The notes beneath the pieces are model-generated. The model was not told the DNA's origin and ran no database searches. It was given only the letters and a program-made list of their open reading frames with translations. A stretch of 64,000 bases of DNA from Gammaproteobacteria bacterium (GTDB lineage Bacteria; Pseudomonadota; Gammaproteobacteria; Ga0077536). Below, one piece after another: positions 40,952-50,915 of this stretch. The number at the start of each line of letters is the position of its first letter. The first letter of the stretch is position 1. Both the position numbers and the translations under genes were made by a program. The stretch covers positions 1-64,000 of the forward strand of contig JADLGE010000024.1 in the NCBI GenBank assembly GCA_020849475.1, in the 5' to 3' direction.

Positions 40952-42265
40952 TCACACCACCACGTAACGATTGCGACCGGCGGCCTTGGCCTGGTAGACG
41001 CCGGCGTCGGCGTTGCGCAGCATGTCTTCGAAGCATTCACCGAGCTGCACCGTGCCGCCGACGCTGACCGTCACCGGGATACGCTGACCGTCGTATTCCA
41101 CTTCCAGACTTTCCACCGCGCGGCGCACCCGCTCGCACACGATGTCGATGTCGTTGTTGTCCTTCAGCACCGTCAGGCACACGAATTCTTCGCCACCATA
41201 ACGCGCGACGATGTCGCTCATGCGCAGTTCGCGGCACAAACAGGCGGCGATGGCCTGCAACACCGCGTCGCCGGCGGTATGGCCATGGGTGTCGTTGACC
41301 GCCTTGAAGTGGTCGGCATCGAGCAGCAGCGCGCCGAGCCGGATATTGCCGCGCCGCGCGTTACCATAGAGCGTGGCCGCCACTTCGAATAGATAGCGGC
41401 GATTGTAGACGCCGGTCAGGAAGTCGCGGATGGCCGAATCACGAATCTGCCGCACATAGCCCACCATGTTGGTGTTCTGCGTGACGCGGCAATAGAACTC
41501 TTCGACCACGAAGGGCTTGGTCAGGAAGTCATTGCCACCGAGCTTCAAAAGCTTGGCCGAGATGTCGTGCTTGTTGCTGTCCGACACGCCGATGATGGCG
41601 AGATCCTCGCGCCGGTATTTTTGTCGCAGCGCCGTGATCAGCTGGTAGCCGTCCATCACCGGCATGTTGATGTCGGTCAGCACCAGCGTGATGTCGGGGT
41701 GTTCGTCCATCACCGCCAAGGCTTCGCGGCCGTCGCCGGCTTCGAGGGTGTGAAAGAAATATTTTTCGAGCAGGGTCTTGATGTACATGCGGAAGCTGCG
41801 TGAATCATCGACCACCAGAATCTTGGTGGCGCGGTTCTCGCGCAGCCGCCCGATGAGATAGGCGACGTGTTCGATTTCGTGGCTGTTCTGCTTGACCACG
41901 TAGTCGACGATGTTCTTGGCCATCATGCGTTCGCGGATGGCGGGCTCGGCGCTGCCGGTCAGCACGATCACCGGCACGCCGTGGGCGCGCACCGCATCGA
42001 CCACTTCACCGTCGCCGGCGTCGGGCAGATTGAGATCGAGGGCGGCGCAGAAGAAGCGTTCGGGATTGCGGGCGAGCAGCGCCTCGGCTTCAGCGAGGGT
42101 GCCGGCCGTCTCGACCACGAAGCCGCCGATCTGGCGCAGATAGCCACACAACAGTTCCCGTATGGCCTTGCTGTCCTCCACCACCAGCACGGCGTGGCCG
42201 GCGGGGCTCGGGGACATGGATTTCAAGCGCGACAGTTTGGACAGGGCAGGGGCGGCGGCCGACAT
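40952..42265 (-). CDS. Response regulator with two receiver domains and an active-type GGDEF domain
   Basis: A 437-residue cytoplasmic protein. The first receiver (residues ~25-140) has a phosphoacceptor-like Asp in CAALDLNLPDAGDGEVV, and the second (~145-265) has the classic LVLTDINMPVMDGYQL with ILVVDDSRS earlier. The GGDEF domain (~285-437) contains VARYGGEEFVCL near 375 and the metal/substrate residues in GALLLDADHFKAVNDTHGHTAGDAVL. The GGEEF core suggests active diguanylate cyclase. Phosphorylation of either receiver probably controls it. No cognate kinase gene is adjacent. Confidence 0.92.
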   Translation of the reverse strand: MSAAAPALSKLSRLKSMSPSPAGHAVLVVEDSKAIRELLCGYLRQIGGFVVETAGTLAEAEALLARNPERFFCAALDLNLPDAGDGEVVDAVRAHGVPVIVLTGSAEPAIRERMMAKNIVDYVVKQNSHEIEHVAYLIGRLRENRATKILVVDDSRSFRMYIKTLLEKYFFHTLEAGDGREALAVMDEHPDITLVLTDINMPVMDGYQLITALRQKYRREDLAIIGVSDSNKHDISAKLLKLGGNDFLTKPFVVEEFYCRVTQNTNMVGYVRQIRDSAIRDFLTGVYNRRYLFEVAATLYGNARRGNIRLGALLLDADHFKAVNDTHGHTAGDAVLQAIAACLCRELRMSDIVARYGGEEFVCLTVLKDNNDIDIVCERVRRAVESLEVEYDGQRIPVTVSVGGTVQLGECFEDMLRNADAGVYQAKAAGRNRYVVV

Positions 42266-42384
42266 CAGAGTCCTTCAATTCGGTGCACGAACGGGTGCGT
42301 CGGCCCTGTATCGGCGCTGCCGTGAGTGCGCTTGAACGCCACGCGTCGCCCACAGCCCGGTGCCGAGCGGCTACATTAGTCGCC

Positions 42385-44004
42385 ATGGATGGCAGGGCAC
42401 AGCGCGGGGCAAGGGCGGCGGCGGAAAGCGCGCCCGGCGCGGGCCAGCGCTGGGCACGGCGCTGGGCACGGCGCACGATCCTGGCTCTCGCACTGCTGAC
42501 GGTGCTGCTGGCCGCGTGGGCGTCGCGCGATGAGTCACTGACCTGGGACGAGCCGATATTCATCATTGCCGGCCTGTCCTACTGGCAGACCGGCGATCAC
42601 CGTTTGAACAGCGAGGCGCCGCCCTTCGCCCAGCAGCTGCTGGCGCTGCCTTTGCTGGCCATGGACCTTCCGCGCCCGCCCTACGCGGGGCCGGGCTTCC
42701 GCGCCGCCAACCAGGTCGGCTTCGCGGTCGATTACCTCGCCACCCAGGCCGAGCATCTCAACGCCATCACGCAGTCGGCGCGCGCGCCGGTGTGGTTGGC
42801 GAGTGGCCTCGGTGTGTGGCTGGCCGGTAGTTGGGCCTTGGCGATGTTCGGGCCGGCAGCGGCCGTGACCGCGGCGCTGGGCGTGGCTCTGTCGCCGACC
42901 CTCATGGCCCATGGCCGCCTCGCCACCACCGACATGCTGTGCACGACTGCCATGCTGGCCGCGAGCTATGTGCTGTGGCGCACGCTGCGCAGCGGACAGT
43001 GGCGCACCTGGTTGTTGTACGGCGCGCTGGTGGCGCTGGCGGTGATGGCGAAATTCACCGCGCTGTTGCTCGGGCCGCTGGCGGTGGTGCAGGTGGCGTA
43101 TGCCGTGCTGGTCGACAAGCGCGCGCCGTGGCCGCTGCTGTTGCGCGCCGCTGCGTCGCTGGCGATGTTCGTGCTCGTCATCGGCGCCTGTTACGGCCGC
43201 GTGCTCGACATCCGTCCGTTCATCGACGGGCTGTCGCATCTCTATGTGAACACCAACAGCGACTATCACAGCTACCTGCTGGGCGCGGTGCTGGATCGAT
43301 CCGCCTGGTATTACTACCTCGCGACGTTCGTGCTGAAGACACCGCTGCCGGCCTTGCTGCTGCTGGCCGCGGCGGTGCTCGGCGCGCTGCGCCACGCGCG
43401 TGGTCGCGAAGCGGCGGTGTTCCTGCTGCTGCCGGCGCTGGTGATGATGGGCGTGTCGTGTTTCGACACCATCAACGTCGGCCTGCGCCGCGTGCTGCCG
43501 GCCTTGCCGATGCTGGCGATATTCTCGAGCGTGGTGGCGAGCGCGCCATGGACGCCGCGTCGGCGTGCGCTGGTGGCGAGTGCGCTGCTGTGGATGCTGG
43601 CCGAGACTGCCTGGTATTTCCCGTATCAACTCGCCTACATAAGCCCGCTGGCCGGCGGCCCGACGCGCGCGCCCTATGTGCTGGACGACAGCAATATCGA
43701 CTGGGGGCAGGAACTGCCGCGACTGGCGCGCTGGCAGGCCGAACATGCGCGCGATGAGCCGCTGTACTTGAGTTACTTCGGCACCATCGCGCCGTCACTC
43801 TATGGCGTCAAGGCGACGCCCATGACCGAGCAACATTACCGAAATCCCGGCCCAGGCCTGTACGCGCTCAGCACCCATCGCCTGGTGTGGCTGCGCAAGA
43901 TTGAACATTTCACCCACGCCGGTGTGGATTGGCTGACGCGCTACCAGCCCATTGCGCGCATCGGCTATTCGATTTATGTCTACCGGTTCCCGCAAGCGCG
44001 GTGA
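42385..44004 (+). CDS. GT39-family (PMT/ArnT-like) membrane glycosyltransferase
   Basis: A 539-residue integral membrane protein with about 10-11 helices. After the first helix the loop SRDESLTWDEPIFIIAGLSYW carries the conserved Asp/Glu active-site residues. HGRLATTDMLCTTAML near residue 175 follows, and a large C-terminal extracytoplasmic part has VLDDSNIDWGQELPRL. This fits undecaprenyl/dolichyl-phosphate-sugar-dependent transferases of family 39. Transfers a sugar (for example to lipid A or a protein) in the periplasm. ATG 42385 is preferred; earlier frame sequence is arginine-rich. Confidence 0.85.
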   Translation: MDGRAQRGARAAAESAPGAGQRWARRWARRTILALALLTVLLAAWASRDESLTWDEPIFIIAGLSYWQTGDHRLNSEAPPFAQQLLALPLLAMDLPRPPYAGPGFRAANQVGFAVDYLATQAEHLNAITQSARAPVWLASGLGVWLAGSWALAMFGPAAAVTAALGVALSPTLMAHGRLATTDMLCTTAMLAASYVLWRTLRSGQWRTWLLYGALVALAVMAKFTALLLGPLAVVQVAYAVLVDKRAPWPLLLRAAASLAMFVLVIGACYGRVLDIRPFIDGLSHLYVNTNSDYHSYLLGAVLDRSAWYYYLATFVLKTPLPALLLLAAAVLGALRHARGREAAVFLLLPALVMMGVSCFDTINVGLRRVLPALPMLAIFSSVVASAPWTPRRRALVASALLWMLAETAWYFPYQLAYISPLAGGPTRAPYVLDDSNIDWGQELPRLARWQAEHARDEPLYLSYFGTIAPSLYGVKATPMTEQHYRNPGPGLYALSTHRLVWLRKIEHFTHAGVDWLTRYQPIARIGYSIYVYRFPQAR

Positions 44005-44032
44005 ATGGGGCAGTCTTGAAGCAGTTGCCTTC

Positions 44033-44102
44033 AATGTCAGACTGAAGTCCGACCCACAAAGAGTGGCACCCAAACCCCGTGGGTCAGACTTCAGTCTGAC
44101 CC
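44033..44102. repeat. Family 1 repeat doublet
   Basis: Units at 44033-44057 and 44079-44102 in inverted orientation, spaced by about 21 bases, one with a single change (TCCGAC). It is located between the convergent GT39 gene and the ABC permease gene and can fold into a long stem, as in the pair at 17602. Confidence 0.8.
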
Positions 44103-44117
44103 TTTAAAACGAGCCCC

Positions 44118-45320
44118 TCACTCATAACGCAGCGCCTCTATCGGATCGAGCCGCGCCGCCTTGCGCGCCGGAAAATATCCGAACACCACGCCGACCGCGA
44201 CTGCGAACAAAAACGCCATGAGAATCATGCCGGGGTCGAGGATCAACGGCACCGCCAGCATTTTCGACAGCCCCAGCGAGGCCGCGAGCGCGATGGCGAT
44301 GCCGGCCAGGCCGCCGAAGCTCGACAACACCACGGCCTCGATCAAAAACTGCAGCAGCACATCGCGTTCCAGCGCGCCGATGGCGAGGCGGATGCCGATC
44401 TCACGCGTTCTCTCGGTGACCGACACCAGCATGATGTTCATGATGCCGATGCCGCCGACCAGCAGGCTGACCGCCGCCACCGCGCCCAGCAGCCCGGTCA
44501 GCACCTGGGTGGTGCCGGCCAGCGTGCGGGCGATTTCCTGCAGATCCATGACCGTGAAGTCATCGTCCTCATGGGGCGCGATGTGGCGCCGCTCGCGTAA
44601 CAGGTCAGTGATGTCGCGCAGCGCCACCGCGGTCGGCACGCCGTCGCGCGCCGAGATCTGCATGGACGTCACATCCTGGTTGCCGGCCACGCGCCGCCAG
44701 TAGGTGCGCATCGGCGTCAGCACCATGTCGTCCTGATCCATGCCGGTGGTGGTCTGGCCCTTGGTTTGCAAAAGACCGATGACGTCACACGAGACTTTGC
44801 CGAAACGGATTTTCTCGCCAACCGCGTCACGCGTGCCGAACAGATTCTTGCGCACCGTTTCACCGAGCACGCACACCGCCGCGCCGCCGCGCATTTCGCC
44901 GCTGGTGAACATGCGCCCGGCCGCCAGCGTCCAGTTGCCGACTTCGAAGTAACGGTTGTCGACGCCGTAGATGCTGCTCAGCCAGCTGTTGTTGCCGGCC
45001 ACCACCGCGAGTGCGCGCGAGGCGGTCGGCGCCACGGTGGTGACACTGTTCACTTCGCGCGCCACCGCCTCGGCATCGGCGAGCTTGAACTGCGGCGCTT
45101 CGGTGCGCTGCATGCCGACCCGTTGACCGGGCCTGACGATGAGGAGATTGGCGCCGAGTTGCGAGATGTCCTGGGTCACGCGCGCGGTCGCGCCCTTGCC
45201 GATGGTGACCATGGTGATGACCGCCGCCACGCCGATGACGATGCCGAGCACGGTTAAGGACGAGCGCAACAGGTTGCGGCGAATGGCGCGCACCGCGAGG
45301 ATGAAGGCGTTCCAGATCAT
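44118..45320 (-). CDS. MacB-type ABC transporter permease
   Basis: A 400-residue permease. One N-terminal helix (NLLRSSLTVLGIVIGVAAVITMVTIGKGA) is followed by a large periplasmic domain (residues about 45-270) and three C-terminal helices (GAVAAVSLLVGGIGIMNIMLVS, FLIEAVVLSSFGGLAGIAI, ILMAFLFAVAVGVVFGYFPARKAARLDPIEALRYE). This is the FtsX/MacB architecture; the last motif is the standard ending. It forms an exporter with the ATPase (overlapping start, ATGA) and the HlyD-like adaptor upstream. Possible cargo: peptides, macrolides or siderophore-like molecules. Confidence 0.9.
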   Translation of the reverse strand: MIWNAFILAVRAIRRNLLRSSLTVLGIVIGVAAVITMVTIGKGATARVTQDISQLGANLLIVRPGQRVGMQRTEAPQFKLADAEAVAREVNSVTTVAPTASRALAVVAGNNSWLSSIYGVDNRYFEVGNWTLAAGRMFTSGEMRGGAAVCVLGETVRKNLFGTRDAVGEKIRFGKVSCDVIGLLQTKGQTTTGMDQDDMVLTPMRTYWRRVAGNQDVTSMQISARDGVPTAVALRDITDLLRERRHIAPHEDDDFTVMDLQEIARTLAGTTQVLTGLLGAVAAVSLLVGGIGIMNIMLVSVTERTREIGIRLAIGALERDVLLQFLIEAVVLSSFGGLAGIAIALAASLGLSKMLAVPLILDPGMILMAFLFAVAVGVVFGYFPARKAARLDPIEALRYE

Positions 45321-46024
45321 GCCGGCGCCACGGCCTCGATGAGACCATCGCGAAAATGAATGGTATGCCGCGCGTACTCGGCCATGTCCAGTTCGTGGGT
45401 GACCATGACGATGGTCAGTCCGTGTTCGCGATTCAGCGTGGCCAACAGCTGCATGAGCTCGTGGCTGCGCGCGGTATCGAGATTGCCGGTCGGTTCGTCG
45501 GCGAACAGCACGCGCGGTTCGGCGGCGATGGCGCGCGCAATCGCGACACGTTGCTGCTGACCGCCAGACAACTCGTTGGGCGCGTGATGCGCACGGTCGG
45601 CGAGACCGACGGCAGCCAGCGCCGACAGCGCGCGTTCGCGCCGGGTCTGCGCGCGCAAGCCGCGATAGATGAGCGGCAGCTCGACGTTCTCCAGCGCCGA
45701 CGTGCGCGCCAGCAGATTGAAGCCCTGGAACACGAAGCCGATGCTGGTGCGCCGCACCAGCGCGCGTTCGTCCTGACTCAAGGCCCCGACATCGACGCCC
45801 TGGAAAAAATGGCGACCGCTGCTCGGCTTGTCGAGGCAGCCCAGGATATTCATGCAGGTCGATTTGCCCGAGCCGCTCGGGCCCATCATGGCCAGGAAGT
45901 CGCCGGCGGCAATGCTGAGATCAATGCCGCGCAAGGCCGCCACGCGCGCTTCCCCTTCGCCATAGATGCGGCTCACTTCGCGCAGTTCGACCAGCGGTGC
46001 GCGCAGCGCCGCGCTCTCGCTCAT
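45317..46024 (-). CDS. MacB-type ABC transporter ATPase
   Basis: A 235-residue ATP-binding protein. Walker A is [14 protein letters not shown] near residue 45, the ABC signature is [16 protein letters not shown] near 145, Walker B is [14 protein letters not shown] near 162, and the switch His is in IVMVTHELD. This is a LolD/MacB-like exporter ATPase. Its ATG at 46024 overlaps the adaptor gene stop, and its stop overlaps the permease start, so the three genes form one translationally coupled operon. Confidence 0.93.
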   Translation of the reverse strand: MSESAALRAPLVELREVSRIYGEGEARVAALRGIDLSIAAGDFLAMMGPSGSGKSTCMNILGCLDKPSSGRHFFQGVDVGALSQDERALVRRTSIGFVFQGFNLLARTSALENVELPLIYRGLRAQTRRERALSALAAVGLADRAHHAPNELSGGQQQRVAIARAIAAEPRVLFADEPTGNLDTARSHELMQLLATLNREHGLTIVMVTHELDMAEYARHTIHFRDGLIEAVAPA

Positions 46025-47301
46025 CGCGGCGCCTGGCGATAGTCGACCGCGACCTTCATGCCGGCTTTGAGATCGGGGCTGACCACCGCGGTGAATTGCT
46101 CGTCGGTCTCGCCGATGGTGACGTTGACCGCGCGCGGCGTGTCGCCGTCCAGCACCCACACGCGCCGCTCCGGACCTTTCGCTTGTTCGGAGCGCATCGA
46201 TGTCTGGCGCGACGGAAAACGCATCATGAGCTTGCCGAGTATGCCGCCGTCATCGCCTTTGCGCGGCGCCGCCGGCGGCACGAAGCGCAGCGCCGCGTTC
46301 GGCACCAGCAGCGCATCCTTCACTTCACGCACGACGATTTCGGCGGTGGCGGTCATGCCGGGCCGAAGCGCGAGATCGCCATTGTCGACGCGCAGCACCG
46401 TGGTATAGGTCACCACGCCGTCCTTGGTCTCGGGCGCATAGCGCACCTGCGTGACGGTGGCGGGAAAGGCGCGTGTGGCATAGGCATCGACACCAAAGCT
46501 CGCACGCTGGCCGGCCGCGACCACGCCGACATCGGCTTCATCAACCGCCACCTGCAGTTCCATCTCCTTGAGATTCTCGGCGAGCGTGAACAGCAGCGGC
46601 GTCTGCATCACCGCCGCCACGGTCTGACCGGGCTCGATCAAACGCTTCAGCACGATGCCATCTATCGGTGAGTGGATGACGGCCTTGGCGAGTTCGGTTT
46701 CTTTTTCATCGAGGATGGCTTGCGCGACCGCTACTTCGGCCTTGGCACTGCCGACCGCGGCTTCGGCGCGCGATAGCGCCGCGCGTGAGGCATCGAGTTC
46801 GTCGGCCGAACACATCTGCTTCTCGGCAAGCTTGGCGCAGCGGCCGTTCTTGAGACCGGTCTCGACCACCGTGGCCTGCGCTTCGCGCTGGCGCGCTTCG
46901 GCCGAGGCCAATGAGCCGCGCGCCTGCACTGCGGTTGCTTCGAGGCGCTGCGTATCGAGCCGCGCCAGCACCTGGCCGCGTTTGACGGTGTCGTTGAAGT
47001 CGACCAGCACTTCTTCAACCATGCCCGACAATTCACTGCCGACATCGACCTGCGTCAGCGGTTGCAAAGTGCCAGTGGCAGTGACCTTGACGGTCAGGTC
47101 GCCCTGTCGGACATCGGCGCTCACAAACTCAATCTTCGGCGCATCGCTGCGCGCCGACTGCTGCCCATACCAGCGATAGGCGCCAGCCAGCACCACGGCT
47201 GCACACAGCAACCACCACAGACGTGCGCGCCGCCGTGCGCGACGTGCGCCGCTCAAGACTGCTTCGAGTTCGGCGCCGGGGGTGGAGGAAGGAGCATTCA
47301 T
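46021..47301 (-). CDS. MacA/HlyD-type periplasmic adaptor
   Basis: A 426-residue protein with an N-terminal membrane anchor (RLWWLLCAAVVLAGAYRW), a lipoyl-type half (VTATGTLQPLTQVDVGSELSGMVEEVLVDFNDTVKRGQVLARLD), a coiled-coil hairpin (residues about 110-190), the second lipoyl half (VIHSPIDGIVLKRLIEPGQTV) and a beta-barrel/membrane-proximal part. It bridges the inner-membrane ABC pump and an outer-membrane channel. It is the first gene of the exporter operon; a carrier gene (MFS) is 46 bases upstream on the same strand. Confidence 0.9.
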   Translation of the reverse strand: MNAPSSTPGAELEAVLSGARRARRRARLWWLLCAAVVLAGAYRWYGQQSARSDAPKIEFVSADVRQGDLTVKVTATGTLQPLTQVDVGSELSGMVEEVLVDFNDTVKRGQVLARLDTQRLEATAVQARGSLASAEARQREAQATVVETGLKNGRCAKLAEKQMCSADELDASRAALSRAEAAVGSAKAEVAVAQAILDEKETELAKAVIHSPIDGIVLKRLIEPGQTVAAVMQTPLLFTLAENLKEMELQVAVDEADVGVVAAGQRASFGVDAYATRAFPATVTQVRYAPETKDGVVTYTTVLRVDNGDLALRPGMTATAEIVVREVKDALLVPNAALRFVPPAAPRKGDDGGILGKLMMRFPSRQTSMRSEQAKGPERRVWVLDGDTPRAVNVTIGETDEQFTAVVSPDLKAGMKVAVDYRQAPR

Positions 47302-47347
47302 GGCAGGCGCATACGTGGCTCAGGGACGATTGGATGAGTGCCGGGCA

Positions 47348-48970
47348 TCAACGGAACAGCGCCAGCGCCTTGACCAGGGTGTTCCAGATGCCCCACGCCA
47401 GCGGCACGCCGACCACCAGCCACAGGCTCACCACCCCCAGCGTCGAAGCGCTGGCCGCGCCGCTATCTACATTGGTCGGTTGCGACGGCTGTACGTCGTG
47501 CGCGAGCTGGCGCTCGGCGGCGAGTTCGGCATCGCTCATGAAGCAATGCGCGGCGAGCGGCCGCACCAGGAGATTGCACACGAAGCCGCCGGCCAGCAGC
47601 GCGGCCAGCACATACATGGTGGTGTCGTAGGCAGCGCTCTTGGCGACGCCCGCTTTGATCTGCGCGTCGTTGATGTAGTTGACCAGCACCGGGCCGAGAA
47701 TGCCGGCCACCGACCATGCCGTCAGCAGGCGGCCATGGATGGCGCCCACCATCTGCGTGCCGAACAAGTCGGCAAGATAAGCCGGGATGGTGGCGAAGCC
47801 GCCGCCGTACATGGTGAGGATGACGCAGAACAGCGCCACGAACAGCGCCACGCTGCCACTCGCGCCGGCATGGGGCGCGGCAGCGTACAGCATCATGCCG
47901 AGCACGAAGAATATGAAATAGGTGCGCTTGCGGCCGATGTAATCGGAGCACGAGGCCCAGGCGATGCGGCCGGCGATATTGAACAATGACAACAGGCCCG
48001 TGAAGCCGGCGGCGATGGCGGCTATCTGGCCGAGCTGCTCGGCGTTCAGTTGATCGAATTTCACATCGAGCCCGAGCAGGCGGCCGCCAAAGATCTCCTG
48101 CAGCATCGGCGAGGCCATGCCGATCACGCCGATGCCGGCCGACACGTTCAGGCATAACACGCCCCACAGCAGCCAGAACTGCGGCGTGCGCCAGGCGCGG
48201 CTCACGTGCACATGGCGCTGGGTGATCATGCTGTCACTGGTGCTCTTGACGGGCGGTGTCCAGCCCGCTGGTCGCCAGCCGGTTGGCGGCACACGATAGG
48301 CGAAGGCGCCGGTGGTCATGAACACGAAATAGATGACCGCCAGCGTGACGAAGGTCTGCCACACGCCGACCGAGGTCGCGGTCGCGTAATGCTTCATCAG
48401 GAGATCGGCCAGCGGCGAGCCAATCATGGCGCCGCCGCCAAAGCCCATGATGGCCATGCCGGTCGCCATGCCGCGTCTGTCGGGAAACCATTTGATCAAG
48501 GTCGAGACCGGCGAGATATAGCCGAGGCCGAGACCGATGCCGCCGATCAGGCCCGAGCCCAGCCACATGAGCCACAGCTGATGCAGGTACACGCCCGCCG
48601 CCGAAATCATGAGGCCGCCGCACCAGCACAGCGCCGCCACGAAGCCGGCCTTGCGCGGTCCGACATGTTCGAGCCAGCCGCCCCACAGCGCGGCGCTCGA
48701 GCCCAGGAATACGAAGAACAGGGTGAACATCCAGCCGAGCAGGGGTTTGTCCCAGTCGCAGATGGTGGTGGTGAGCTTGGCCAATACGCCCATGTCCGGC
48801 GGGCCGGCGAGCGGCGCACTGATGCCGACGGCATGCATGAGTGGCAACCAGAACACCGAGAAGCCATAGGCCATGCCGATGCACAGATGGATGCACAGCG
48901 CGGCGGGCGGCACCAGCCAGCGATTGAAGCCCGGCCGGGCGATGGTGTGTTCCTTGGCCAGCAATGACAT
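47348..48970 (-). CDS. OFA-type MFS transporter (oxalate/formate antiporter-like)
   Basis: A 540-residue carrier with 12 predicted helices. Motifs: NRWLVPPAALCIHLCIGMAYGFSVFWLPL near the start, GGWLEHVGPRKAGFVAALCWCGG near 105 (MFS motif A), KWFPDRRGMATGMAIMGFGGGA near 155, and RIAWASCSDYIGRKRTYF near 365. These fit the oxalate:formate antiporter family, whose members import organic acids. ATG 48970 is chosen over a longer start with arginine-rich lead. It stands upstream of the MacAB-like operon on the same strand, without obvious functional link. Confidence 0.87.
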   Translation of the reverse strand: MSLLAKEHTIARPGFNRWLVPPAALCIHLCIGMAYGFSVFWLPLMHAVGISAPLAGPPDMGVLAKLTTTICDWDKPLLGWMFTLFFVFLGSSAALWGGWLEHVGPRKAGFVAALCWCGGLMISAAGVYLHQLWLMWLGSGLIGGIGLGLGYISPVSTLIKWFPDRRGMATGMAIMGFGGGAMIGSPLADLLMKHYATATSVGVWQTFVTLAVIYFVFMTTGAFAYRVPPTGWRPAGWTPPVKSTSDSMITQRHVHVSRAWRTPQFWLLWGVLCLNVSAGIGVIGMASPMLQEIFGGRLLGLDVKFDQLNAEQLGQIAAIAAGFTGLLSLFNIAGRIAWASCSDYIGRKRTYFIFFVLGMMLYAAAPHAGASGSVALFVALFCVILTMYGGGFATIPAYLADLFGTQMVGAIHGRLLTAWSVAGILGPVLVNYINDAQIKAGVAKSAAYDTTMYVLAALLAGGFVCNLLVRPLAAHCFMSDAELAAERQLAHDVQPSQPTNVDSGAASASTLGVVSLWLVVGVPLAWGIWNTLVKALALFR

Positions 48971-49148
48971 GGGGACAGGCTCCGCGAAGACAGTGCGCAA
49001 GCGTGCGCGCATGGGGACAGTGCGGCGATTCTACGCGCAAACGCCGCCGCGCCGACCGCCAGCGCCGGCGCGTATTCTGATCGGGCGCAGGCGCCGGTCG
49101 TGGCTCAGGCTGGCAGCGTCGCGCAATTCTGCGACAATCCGGGCCATC

Positions 49149-49946
49149 ATGAAAAAGCCTTTCCCGTTTGACTTCTTCTACGCGCTGACGACCTTGCTGC
49201 TGAGCTTCACCATGGTCCATATCGCGTACACCCTGGTCATACGTCCGAATGCCGATGCACAGCTCGCCTACCAGCGCGAGGTGTGGGCCAAGGATCCGAT
49301 GGTGCACATTCCCCGTTCCATCTGGGTAATCATGCACGACCCCGAGCCCGAGACCTGCTGGGTGCTGGCGGTGTGGGCGGGCTTCATTCTTGGCTACCGC
49401 GAATACCGCGTGGTGCGCGAACGCAAACTCCTGCAGCAGGATTTCCTGGGCCTCAAGGAAGGCGAAGTGATCTTTCCCGATTCAGTGCGCGAGTTTTCAC
49501 GCCAGATAGAAAGCCTGCCGGCGGCGGTGCAGGGGCGTCTGCTGCCGCGCACGCTGCGCATGTGCATGACGCGCTTCGGCGCCACCGGCAGCGTGCAACA
49601 CGCCGCCGAGGCGGCGCGCGACGAATGCGAACTGGAAGCCTCGCGGCTCGACGCCGAGCTGTCGATGATCCGCTTCGCGGTGTGGGCCATCCCGGCAGTC
49701 GGCTTCGTCGGCACGGTGCGCGGCATCGGTGCGGCGCTGCAGGAGGCGCAGCGCGCCGCGGCCGGCGATGTGACCGGTGTGACCCAGGGGCTCGGCATCA
49801 CCTTCAATGCCACCTTGGTGGCGCTGACCCTCGCCATCACCATCATGTTCTTTCTGCATCAGATCCAGTTGTCGCAGGACCGCCTGGTGCTGGACGCCAA
49901 GGCCTACGTCGACCACTACCTCATCCGCCATCTGCGCGAACGCTGA
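49149..49946 (+). CDS. MotA/TolQ/ExbB-family protein (solitary)
   Basis: A 265-residue inner-membrane protein. One helix near the start (FFYALTTLLLSFTMVHIAYTLVI), one near residue 75 (WVLAVWAGFILGY), and two near the C-terminal end: RFAVWAIPAVGFVGTVRGIGAALQEAQRA near 180 and ATLVALTLAITIMFFLHQIQL near 220. The GTVRGI segment with the last pair of helices is the proton-channel core. No ExbD partner gene is adjacent; two ExbD genes occur 5 kb away in the same strand direction. Confidence 0.8.
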   Translation: MKKPFPFDFFYALTTLLLSFTMVHIAYTLVIRPNADAQLAYQREVWAKDPMVHIPRSIWVIMHDPEPETCWVLAVWAGFILGYREYRVVRERKLLQQDFLGLKEGEVIFPDSVREFSRQIESLPAAVQGRLLPRTLRMCMTRFGATGSVQHAAEAARDECELEASRLDAELSMIRFAVWAIPAVGFVGTVRGIGAALQEAQRAAAGDVTGVTQGLGITFNATLVALTLAITIMFFLHQIQLSQDRLVLDAKAYVDHYLIRHLRER

Positions 49947-50039
49947 AGGCCTTTTTGTGGTCACGCGGGTTTGTGGCAACTGTCATGGTGCGGGCGCGGG
50001 AATGATGTAGGCTGTCGGCTCCTTACAGCCAGGAGCGCC

Positions 50040-50816
50040 ATGGTGGCCAATCGCCTTTCCTTTCTCCGTCTCAGCCTCAACGCCGTCATGGCGCTGGCTT
50101 TCAGTTTCGTGGCCGTCGCCGCGGTCAGCGCCGACGAAGCCGCTGACAAGGTCCTCGAAGAAAAGATCCTCAAAGTCATCCGCGAGCACCCCAAAGAGAT
50201 CATGCAGGCGGTGGTCGGCTATCAGCGCGCGCAGGCCGAACAGCGCATGAAGAGCGCGGAGACGCAGCTGCGCGACAAGGTTGCGCAGTTGAAGAGCGAC
50301 GAACTGCTCGGCGACTCACCGACGCGCGGCAAGGCCGGCAGCAAGCTGGTGCTGGTCGAGTTCTCGGATTTCCAATGCCCTTATTGCGGCAAGGCGTTTG
50401 AAACCGTGCAGCAGTTCATGGCCGCCCATGAGCAGGAAGTGCTGCTGGTCTACAAGCATCTGCCGCTGGCCGAAATGCACCCGGCCGCGACCGGCGCCGC
50501 GCTGGCCGCGTGGGCCGCGCAGCAGCAGGGCAAGTTCTGGGAATTCCACAACGCGATGTTCAAGGGCCAGGATCATCTCGGCGAGGCGCTGTATACCGAC
50601 ACCGCCAAGTCTCTCGGCCTCGACCTCGAGCGCTTCAACAAGGACCGCGTCAGCGAAGCCGCCAGCGCGGCGATACAGCGCGATCTCGATGTCGCGCGCA
50701 AACTCGATATCCAGGCCACGCCGCAGTTCCTGCTGAACGCGCGTCCGATCACGGGCGCGGCGCCGCTGGAAGAGTTCGAGAAAGTGCTGGGCGAAGCGCG
50801 GGCGGAAGTGAAGTAG
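50040..50816 (+). CDS. DsbA/DsbG-like thiol-disulfide protein with CPYC site
   Basis: A 258-residue exported protein. Signal helix: LNAVMALAFSFVAVAAVSA. A helical, charged stretch (residues about 35-85: ILKVIREHPKEIMQAVVGYQRAQAEQ) follows, as in the Com1/BdbD-like periplasmic DsbA group. The thioredoxin fold begins at KLVLVEFSDFQCPYCGKAFETV (CPYC near 112) and shows HPAATGAALAAWAAQQQGKFWEFHNAMFKGQ and the cis-proline in LDIQATPQFLLNARPITGA. It would form or shuffle disulfides in periplasmic proteins. ATG 50040 has CAGGAGCGCC upstream. Confidence 0.9.
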   Translation: MVANRLSFLRLSLNAVMALAFSFVAVAAVSADEAADKVLEEKILKVIREHPKEIMQAVVGYQRAQAEQRMKSAETQLRDKVAQLKSDELLGDSPTRGKAGSKLVLVEFSDFQCPYCGKAFETVQQFMAAHEQEVLLVYKHLPLAEMHPAATGAALAAWAAQQQGKFWEFHNAMFKGQDHLGEALYTDTAKSLGLDLERFNKDRVSEAASAAIQRDLDVARKLDIQATPQFLLNARPITGAAPLEEFEKVLGEARAEVK

Positions 50817-50837
50817 CCAGCAACGGGGCATCGTTCG

Positions 50838-50861
50838 AATGTCAGACTTCAGTCTGACATT
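50838..50861. repeat. Family 1 palindromic repeat (perfect copy)
   Basis: Arms AATGTCAGACT and complement with TC between. It lies between the convergent DsbA-like and RND genes, like the copies at 14010 and 20831. Confidence 0.85.
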
Positions 50862-50915
50862 GAGACGGCGCGCGACCCGCCACGGTGTCTAACGCGCCAT
50901 CTCACCAACGGCGCG